A program made the translations under genes and the position numbers. A stretch of 41,247 nucleotides of DNA, from contig NZ_LBMK01000002.1 in the NCBI RefSeq assembly GCF_001005295.1, positions 698,470 through 739,716 of the forward strand. The letters are read 5' to 3'. This stretch comes from Streptomyces yangpuensis (GTDB lineage Bacteria; Actinomycetota; Actinomycetes; Streptomycetales; Streptomycetaceae). Of this stretch, positions 25,870 to 34,228 are shown piece after piece (the stretch's first letter is position 1; each line of letters starts with the position of its first letter). The notes beneath the pieces were generated by a model. That model saw only the letters and a program-made list of their open reading frames with translations. It made no database searches and was not told where the DNA came from.

Positions 25870-26928
25870 TCAGGAACTCCGCTTCCGCCGTGAGGACCTG
25901 GCCGGTGCGGTCAGTCTTTCGGACTGCTCGGCTGCGTAGTCGATCGGAACGGTGTCCAGCAGACCCTTTGTGATCTTCTCGCTGCCGTCCTCGATGGCCA
26001 GCACGGCGGCACCGCGGATTAGCTGGGACAAGCTGCCGATCATGCCGCCCGTGCGATGGAAGAGATCCTCACTCAGCTCTGTGAGGGTGTTCGATCGATG
26101 ATTGTGCAGCTTGAGCATGGACTCGAGGGCGTGTACCAGGGCCCGCCAGGTGTCCTGGTCATCGGCGGTCGCGTGGGAGAACGGAGCTGCTGGGATGACG
26201 ACGAACCGTCCGGCGATCTGCCGCCCGCGAGTGCCGGCGAACAGGCCCTGGGACTCGATATCGATGCCCGCGTAGGCGAACGTGACAGGGAGCCGTTCAG
26301 CGAAGTACTTCAGTTGGTCGGACGCTTCCGCACCGGAGCGCGTGGCCAGATTGAGGTTGTGTAGCTCGTCTACGAGCACGAGGTCGACGTGGACGTGCGC
26401 GGCTGTGGCGCAAACCCCGTCGACGATGTCGGTGAGGTTGGCCCCGACTGGGAAGGTCAGGCCGAAGAACCGGACGAATTCCTTTGCGAGCATCTTCGGT
26501 GTTGCAGCGGGCGGGACAGTCACGTAGACGACTGGGAGCCGGTTCCTGTCACGGGGATGACGCTTGCGGATCGCGAGTTCATGAGCCCGCCCTAATTGCG
26601 TCAGAGCCGTGGTCTTTCCCGTTCCTGAGGCGCCGCTGAGGATCACACCCCGGCGGGCGGAGATCTGATTCCGGTTGAGCTGGATGAGCAGACGGGACGC
26701 GGCGATGACCTTCCGGATCGTCGGGGTGTTCACCATGGGGAGGCTTGCGTGATACTCGCGACGCAGATCGTCCTGCTGAAGGCACTCTCGCTCGTCAAGG
26801 GCGGCTCGTTCGGCCGCTGACAGCAGCACGGGAGGGGCAGGCTCGTGCTCGACGAACCTGCGCCATCCCTCCTTCGTGGTCAGCGGATTATCTGGGGGTG
26901 GTTCCTTGGAACGGACGGGCCTGGTCAT
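25870..26928 (-). CDS. tniB: TniB/TnsC-like AAA+ transposition regulator
   Basis: A 352-residue ATPase. ATG 26928 is preceded by GAGAGG at 5 bp and overlaps the tniA stop (ATGA); a GTG two codons upstream is possible. Walker A GASGTGKTT is near residue 99, Walker B VDLVLVDELHNL near 173, and sensor-like FAYAGIDIESQGLFAGTR follows. TniB/TnsC proteins bind target DNA with ATP and pass the TniQ-chosen site to the transposase. The basic C-terminal tail (SSRRKRSS) may touch DNA or the transposase. It is intact and shows no sign of decay. Confidence 0.9.
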   Translation of the reverse strand: MTRPVRSKEPPPDNPLTTKEGWRRFVEHEPAPPVLLSAAERAALDERECLQQDDLRREYHASLPMVNTPTIRKVIAASRLLIQLNRNQISARRGVILSGASGTGKTTALTQLGRAHELAIRKRHPRDRNRLPVVYVTVPPAATPKMLAKEFVRFFGLTFPVGANLTDIVDGVCATAAHVHVDLVLVDELHNLNLATRSGAEASDQLKYFAERLPVTFAYAGIDIESQGLFAGTRGRQIAGRFVVIPAAPFSHATADDQDTWRALVHALESMLKLHNHRSNTLTELSEDLFHRTGGMIGSLSQLIRGAAVLAIEDGSEKITKGLLDTVPIDYAAEQSERLTAPARSSRRKRSS

Positions 26929-28960
26929 AGCCACCTCTCGGCTTCTGCGTGGGCGTCGAATACCTCGAAGGTCACTTCGGTCTTGGGCGGATCGGCTGCT
27001 GCGAATCGTGCCGGTTCCGGTGCGGGATCCGCCTTGGCCGCAGCGCCAGGCGGAAGCCCGGAGGTCGCGGCGCGCGTGCGGCCGACTACCTTCGCTGTGC
27101 GCCTGTCCGGTCCGTGTTCCGCACGAGTCAGGAGCCCGTCCAAAACGCGAGCAACAGCGGCTTCGTGGGTGTTGTCCAGCCCGGTCTCAGCGGCCAGGCG
27201 GCGGGCCTGCTGCCAGGTGAAGTCAGCGAAAGGCGCTGTGACCAGCGGCAGATGAAGCCAGGGGACAGTGATCCAACCCTGTTTGGTGCGTACGAACACG
27301 TGGGAGAGGTCGTAGGGGTCGAAATGGACTTCCCAGAGTCCCCGCTTGGCGGTGTTCCCTGAGTGCTCGCGTCGCCACGGGCCGAGATCAGGACTGTCGT
27401 AGGTGCGGTAACCGATGCGGATGCCGTAGTCGTTGATCGCTCGCCAGGCCACCGGCAGCAATTCCAGATAGTCCTCGCCGCGAAGAACCAGGGGCAGGTA
27501 GCCGCTGGCCGCGACCAGCGAGGCGTACATGTCGTTCGGCGAGATCGCCCTTTTGGGGCGGAAAGGGTCTCTCAGAGCGTCGTGTGGTCGCATCTGCCAG
27601 CCAACCACCAGCCATTCGTCCAACAGGTCCTGAAGTTCGGGAACCGTCCAGGCTGCTTGCTCCTCCACCCGGTGCCCGCGGCGCGAGACGTTCGGCCCGG
27701 TGTAGCCAGCCAGGTGCTGGCATAACAGAGTGTTGATCGCCGAAAACGTAGCCTCCACAATCGCCTTGTCTGTGGGCGTCCGGGGCCTGGCCCGCTGGAC
27801 GGAGATGCCGAGGCGACTGCAGGAACGGATGAATGTGTCCGAGATGAACACCCTTCCTCCGTCGATGACCACGCCGTCGGGCACGATCACTGGCTTCGCG
27901 GCTGCTTGCGTCATCCGGGCGTCCACCTCCAGCAGACGTCTGTGCGGCATGCGCGAGGCGGCCATCCGAAGCGATTGGGACCAGCCCGGCCGCATAGGTT
28001 CCGGGACCAGCATTCGGGCCAGCAGGAGCGAGGCATCCACGGCTTTCGTGCCCACCGGCCGGAGGACAGCGCGCAGATCGTGCGCGTGGCGACGTCGACC
28101 GCAATCGTCAGATCCGCCCGGGCCGTCAGCCCGGAGTCCAAGACCACCATCACATCCAGCGGGGTGGAGTCGATCTGTACCTGTTCCCCGGGCCGAGCAG
28201 CGAACGTCGGTGCGAACGGCCCCTGGGGCCGGTTCGCCATCTGCCGTCGGGTGACCGAGGAGCCGAAGGTGTGGCGGCCGGTGGAGAGCGCGCCGATCAG
28301 CTTGTAGAAGGTGTTCTTGCTCGGCAGTGACACCACCCCTTCACCGTGGGTGGCCTCCACCATCTTGATCACCCGGCGGATCAGGCGGGATCGGGTCCCA
28401 GTGGAGCTGTGAGTCTCTGCTTCCAGTGCTTCCTGGATCGCAGCGACGAGACGGGCATCAGCCCTTCCGGTCACCCCCGACAGCCGCACCATGCGTTGGT
28501 CGACCAAACCCCACAAGCCCTGCTGGGCGTAGCGCGACCGCTTGCCCTGAACCGTGCGAAGACTCACCCCCAGCTCCGTGGCCTTCGCCTCAGCCCTCTG
28601 GAGCAGCGAACACGAGGCAGGGTCGTACTCCGGCCGCGGACTCGTGCCCGGGGCAGCATCGGGCGGCAGTCCGGTGTCGACCTCCAGGACATGCTGTTCC
28701 CACTCGATGGCTGCCATGCGGACCGAGTCCGGCAGCGTCGCCAGCAGCCCGAACGGTTCGAGCGCCAGCAGTGGCTCAGTGCCAGTGACGGAGAACCCCG
28801 GGGATGCCATCAGATAGGAGGCGAGGACGACCGACTCGGACCCGTCCTCCGACCGCAGCCGTACCGAGGTTCCGGACAGGGCCACCACTTGGTGGTCCCC
28901 GTCAGCGTATGTAATCCAGTCGCCTGGCCTCAGCACGGACCTGTTCTCGTTGGCCTTCAC
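26925..28960 (-). pseudogene. tniA: TniA/TnsB-like Mu-type transposase, split by a frameshift
   Basis: Two overlapping frames make one transposase of about 680 residues. The first (GTG 28960, overlapping the tnsA stop) gives the N-terminal helix-turn-helix region (LGVSLRTVQGKRSRYAQQGLWGLVDQR) and the first catalytic Asp (EQVQIDSTPLDVMVVLD), up to VDVATRTICA near 28075. The second resumes at AVLRPVGTKAVDASLLLARMLV and carries the second Asp (VVIDGGRVFISDTF), the Glu (TDKAIVEATFSAI) and the Mu C-terminal barrel. One base appears lost in the run AGCGCGC (28067-28073). Everything else is coherent, so the mutation is recent or a sequencing error. No classical slippery heptamer is seen, which argues against programmed frameshifting. 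Confidence 0.82.
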
Positions 28961-29718
28961 CGCCGCACTCCGGGCGACACGAGTGAAGCGGTGTGCAGCG
29001 GCACTGAGACGTCCACCACCAGCTCATGCAGCCACAACAGGTGGAACAACACAGGCAAGACCGCGATGGGGTCTCCCACGCTGGCAGCCCCGTCCATCAA
29101 CGGCCTTGGCTCGGCGAACACTCGCCGCAAGTCGGAAACGGCATCCTCGACGCGATGCCTCGGGTGTCGGTATCCGGCCAGCCATCGAACGTTCCGCATC
29201 ACGATCCCGTCTGGTGCCCCCACCAGCCGGAAGTGCCATCCGACCTGGCTGCAGGCCGACTGCGTCGCTTCGAATTTCACCCAGTCCCGAGGTCGACGCC
29301 GGTCCACCGGGCGGCAGTCGACCACAACCGCCGAGCCGTCTTCCCGCCTCGCGAAGTAGTCCGGAGCGTGGGAGAGGCCCTTGCCGGTCTTGGAGGCCCA
29401 GAACAGCCAAAACGGCTGCGACGAGACCCCGACCACCGACGGATCGAAGTCGAGCAGCATCACGTGATCCCGCTCCAGCCAGGACTCGTACCCGATGTGC
29501 CCGCCCATCGTCGACGACCACCACAGGCCAGGTAGGTGCCACTGGCCCTTGTACGACTTGAAATCGCGAACCGGCACGCAGCCCTCGAACCGCACAGCCC
29601 ACACGTCCGCCAGCGGACGCCGGAACTCCGACCCGCCCTGGTCGACGTATCCGACCTCGAACCCCTCGTGCGGCGGCCCGCTCGCACCACCCGCCACCAG
29701 GTCTAACGCATGTCTCAC
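28957..29718 (-). CDS. tnsA: TnsA-like transposase endonuclease subunit
   Basis: A 253-residue protein from GTG 29718; the ribosome site is weak. TnsA cuts the 5' strands at the transposon ends, so its presence implies cut-and-paste rather than replicative movement. The nuclease core is visible: Glu in GHIGYESWLERDHVMLLDFD, Asp in LSHAPDYFARREDGSAVVVD, then CRPVDRRRPRDWVKFEA in place of the usual short QxK strand. That fits actinobacterial TnsA relatives but leaves the catalytic Lys uncertain. It is the first gene of the operon, overlaps tniA by 4 bp (GTGA) and lies about 100 bp inside the right end. Confidence 0.83.
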   Translation of the reverse strand: MRHALDLVAGGASGPPHEGFEVGYVDQGGSEFRRPLADVWAVRFEGCVPVRDFKSYKGQWHLPGLWWSSTMGGHIGYESWLERDHVMLLDFDPSVVGVSSQPFWLFWASKTGKGLSHAPDYFARREDGSAVVVDCRPVDRRRPRDWVKFEATQSACSQVGWHFRLVGAPDGIVMRNVRWLAGYRHPRHRVEDAVSDLRRVFAEPRPLMDGAASVGDPIAVLPVLFHLLWLHELVVDVSVPLHTASLVSPGVRR

Positions 29719-29741
29719 GACCAGCTAACCGCGCCGCCGGA

Positions 29742-29819
29742 TGCAAGGTCACGCTGACCAGTGCAAAGTCCCGTGCAACCTCGATCTGACCTGTGCAAGG
29801 TCCGCCGCTACAGGACACA
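29742..29819. repeat. Right end of the transposon with repeated transposase-binding motifs
   Basis: Four copies of a 9-bp motif: TGCAAGGTC (29742-29750), TGCAAAGTC (29762-29770), TGCAACCTC (29774-29782) and TGCAAGGTC (29793-29801), spaced 20, 12 and 19 bp. The terminus reads TGTGTCCTGTAG inward from 29819. Matching motifs at the left end point the other way. Confidence 0.65.
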
Positions 29820-29824
29820 GCCCA
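29820..29824. repeat. Right target-site duplication candidate (GCCCA)
   Basis: GCCCA directly outside the right terminus, equal to 17282-17286. It overlaps the first bases of the terminator stem. Confidence 0.55.
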
Positions 29825-29857
29825 ACCCCCGTTCGCCCCCGGCGAACGGGGGTTGGG
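29821..29857. terminator. Strong terminator hairpin between the DUF4097-like gene's original position and lon
   Basis: Perfect 17-bp stem (29821-29837 with 29841-29857) with a CCC loop. It would serve the DUF4097-like gene if the transposon were absent, since the stop codon and hairpin would then be 14 bp apart. It now insulates lon from the transposon. Confidence 0.85.
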
Positions 29858-29879
29858 GAACATCGGGGGGCGCAGATGC

Positions 29880-29900
29880 ATTGAGTCGGCATAGCTCAAC
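29880..29900. promoter_or_regulatory. HAIR-like operator (HspR site) upstream of lon
   Basis: ATTGAGT (29880-29886), 7-bp spacer, GCTCAAC (29894-29900) fits the HspR inverted repeat CTTGAGT-N7-ACTCAAG at 11 of 14 positions with exact spacing. It lies 22 bp before the lon start. Actinomycete lon genes are known members of the HspR regulon. Confidence 0.7.
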
Positions 29901-29921
29901 TTCACTGCCGGAGGGAAGATC

Positions 29922-32321
<2,400 letters not shown>

Positions 32322-32362
32322 CGGCTGCCCGGCCGCGGCCGACCTGCGGCCCGACGGCTGCC

Positions 32363-32404
32363 GGACGGCCCGGGTCCCCGCTGCGGCGGGGCCCCGGGCC
32401 GTCC
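32363..32404 (+). terminator. Terminator of lon
   Basis: Nineteen-position stem (32363-32381 with 32386-32404) with one T/C mismatch and a TGCG loop, about 40 bp after the lon stop. Confidence 0.85.
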
Positions 32405-32470
32405 GTACACCCGCTGCGAAATACTGGCCCCCACCCACCGGGATGCCACACAGCGAAGAAGGAGCGGGAC

Positions 32471-32911
32471 GTGCACGGGAGTGAAGACCAGGAGTTCCTT
32501 GCCCTGGAGCGGGAGCTGTCCGTCTTCCTCCGGCGGGCCCGTGCCTCCTCCGGCGAGATGGCCCGCGAACTCCACCCCGAGCTGGAGCCCGCCGCGTACG
32601 GGCTCCTCGTCCGCCTGGAGGCCGCGGGCCGGCAGCGGGCCACCGACCTCGCCGCCTACTTCGGCGTCGGCAAGGCCACCATGAGCCGGCAGCTGCGGGC
32701 CCTGGAGGTCCTGGGCCTGGTGGCCCGCGAGCCGGACCCCGCCGACGGGCGGGCCTTCCTCGTCGGCCTCACCGAGGAGGGCCGCGAGCGCTTCCTGCGG
32801 GTACGGGGCGCCCGGCGCGAGCAGTACATGCGCAAGCTCGCCGGCTGGGACCGCGGCGAGGTGGCGGAACTGGCCAGACTGCTGCACCAGTTGAACGCCG
32901 GCGCCGAATAG
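32471..32911 (+). CDS. MarR-family transcriptional regulator
   Basis: A 146-residue winged-helix protein. GTG 32471 is preceded by AAGGAG at 8 bp. The core reads ELEPAAYGLLVRLEAAGRQRATDLAAYFGVGKATMSRQLRALEVLG then LVAREPDPADGRAFLVGLTEEGRERF, the helix-turn-helix and D-x-R wing of MarR proteins, with dimerisation helices at both ends. It is likely a dimeric repressor that answers a small ligand; target and ligand are unknown. It stands alone after the lon terminator. Its last codons (AACGCCGGCGCCGAATAG) seed the tandem repeats that follow. Confidence 0.9.
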   Translation: MHGSEDQEFLALERELSVFLRRARASSGEMARELHPELEPAAYGLLVRLEAAGRQRATDLAAYFGVGKATMSRQLRALEVLGLVAREPDPADGRAFLVGLTEEGRERFLRVRGARREQYMRKLAGWDRGEVAELARLLHQLNAGAE

Positions 32912-33003
32912 ACGGCACCGAATGACGGCACGGAACGCCGGCTCCGAATGACGGCACGGAACGCCGGCACCGAGCAGCGGCACGGAACGCCGCCTCCGAG
33001 CAG
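32893..33003. repeat. 26-bp tandem repeat grown from the 3' end of the MarR gene
   Basis: CGGCACGGAACGCCG recurs at 32926, 32952 and 32978 with a strict 26-bp period. The first unit (32893, GAACGCCGGCGCCGAATAG) is the end of the MarR coding sequence. It lies between two convergent genes and may form hairpins on both strands. Confidence 0.85.
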
Positions 33004-33052
33004 CCCGCCGCCGGGTCCGGCCGCGCGCCCCGGCGCTCCGCCGGACGCGGCC

Positions 33053-33829
33053 TCAGAGCTCCGCGTAGACCGCCGAGGCGTCGTCGTGGCGCTTGTACCG
33101 GAGGGCCGACGGGTGCGCCGGGCCGGACTCGACGGCGCGGACCCGGGCGATCAGGCCCTCCGCGCCCTCCTTCCGCAGCACCTCCAGGCACGCGGCCCAG
33201 TCGCCCTCCCCGAACGTGTCCGTCCAGCGGCTCGCCCCGTCCGTGAGCGCGGCCACCGCCCGCACCCGCCCGCGAGGGGTGCGCCCCGTGACCGCCCGGG
33301 CCGCCACCGCCGGGTCCGCGGCCGCCGTGAAGAAACCGCCCTCGGCGTTGCGCAGGGCGTCCGTCGCGGCCACCGACCGCAGCACCTCCCGCGGCACCCG
33401 GTCCAGCCGGTCGTCGAGCACCGCCGTCACCTCGCCCCCGGGCGCCTGGAGGAGGAGTACGGAGTCCGAGAGCACGAGGTGCTCCACGTACGCCTCGTCC
33501 CAGCGGACCACGACGACCGTCGCCTGCGGGGTCCTGACGTGAGAAAGGTCACATGACTCGCGATGGGCCTCGGCCGTGGTGCGGACGGCTTCGGCCAGGA
33601 TCCGGTCCAGTCGCATGTCCCGTCGCGATCCGGACAGTTCGGTCAATCGGCCGCCGAGCCGGGCCGTGAACCACGGCACTCCGTGCACGCACCCGTCCTC
33701 GCCCGCCGGCGGGGTGACCCCGTCCAGGACCACCAGCACCCCGCCGCCCGAAGCGGGTGCCGAGGCCGACACCCAGTCCTCATTGGGGCGTTCCCGGTTA
33801 CCGGGGGCTGTCGCGAGGTCGATGCGCAT
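33053..33829 (-). CDS. PP2C-like protein phosphatase domain protein
   Basis: A 258-residue soluble protein from ATG 33829 (MRIDLATAPGNRERPNEDW); the longer frame to 33970 is low-complexity leader. PP2C metal-binding motifs are visible in order: RPNEDW, VLVVLDGVTPP (DG), LVLSDSVLLL (SD) and AVAALTDGASRW (DG), with DDASAVYAEL (DD) at the C-terminus. The fold is that of PPM Ser/Thr phosphatases, which remove phosphate from proteins using two Mn/Mg ions. The region is shorter and more divergent than in typical bacterial PP2C, so activity is not certain. It is divergent from the conservon, so a link to the CvnA kinase is possible but only by position. Confidence 0.8.
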   Translation of the reverse strand: MRIDLATAPGNRERPNEDWVSASAPASGGGVLVVLDGVTPPAGEDGCVHGVPWFTARLGGRLTELSGSRRDMRLDRILAEAVRTTAEAHRESCDLSHVRTPQATVVVVRWDEAYVEHLVLSDSVLLLQAPGGEVTAVLDDRLDRVPREVLRSVAATDALRNAEGGFFTAAADPAVAARAVTGRTPRGRVRAVAALTDGASRWTDTFGEGDWAACLEVLRKEGAEGLIARVRAVESGPAHPSALRYKRHDDASAVYAEL

Positions 33830-34228
33830 ACGGACATTCTGCCCGGCGGGGCCTGTGCGGCCGGGGCAGGTACGTACCAAAGCGGGGGAGGGTGGGGACT
33901 CCCCGCGCCCGGAGCGTCCGGCTCCGGACCGGCAAGGCCCCGGCGCGGGACGGCCGATGTGGGCGGGCATACTGCCAAAGGCCGCATCGATCTTTCAACC
34001 GCCTGTCCACGGAACCGCTCCGGAGCAGGTTTCCCGAGTTGGTCGCCAACTCATCCGTGATGTTCACTCGTTCGAGTGGCCGGGTGGGCGATGTGCGGCT
34101 CTCTCCCCAACACGCTGCAAAGGTCTGAGGCGGTACGAGGGGGCAGGGGGCGTTTACTTGTTGACCGGCCGTTACCTCGGCCACACGAGTAGACGAGCAA
34201 AAGCACACGTACAGGATTGCGAGCACCG
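33830..34228. other. Divergent intergenic region upstream of the conservon
   Basis: About 400 bp separating the phosphatase gene (minus) and cvnA (plus). It must hold both promoters. TTGACC at 34160-34165 is the best -35-like hexamer for cvnA, but no good -10 stands at standard spacing. No gene is credible here. Confidence 0.4.

Larger units (their letters stand above)
17287..29819. mobile_element. Tn7-like (TnsA-TniA-TniB-TniQ) transposon carrying defence-type cargo
   Basis: Supported by a four-gene transposition operon (24702-29718), outer ends beginning TGT inward (TGTCCGG at 17287; TGTGTCC read leftward from 29819), repeated TTGCA-type motifs near both ends in opposite orientation, and a possible GCCCA duplication. 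The 12.5-kb segment also has lower G+C and different codon use in its cargo. Removing it joins the DUF4097 stop codon to a terminator hairpin 14 bp away, which looks like the original locus. The right end could instead be 29817, aligning TGTCC with TGTCC, at the cost of the duplication. tniA is frameshifted, so the copy is probably fixed. Cargo: AAA-TOPRIM nuclease, SUKH-3 protein, two HEPN-like proteins and IS630 debris. Confidence 0.75.

Noticed and set aside
28060..28085. Programmed frameshifting in tniA
   Set aside because: There is no X-XXY-YYZ heptamer or evident downstream structure; a simple base loss in AGCGCGC explains it better.
29742..29801. CRISPR-like array suggested by four short repeats
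   Set aside because: Repeats are only 9 bp, spacing is irregular (12-20 bp) and no cas gene is in the window; they fit transposase-binding sites.
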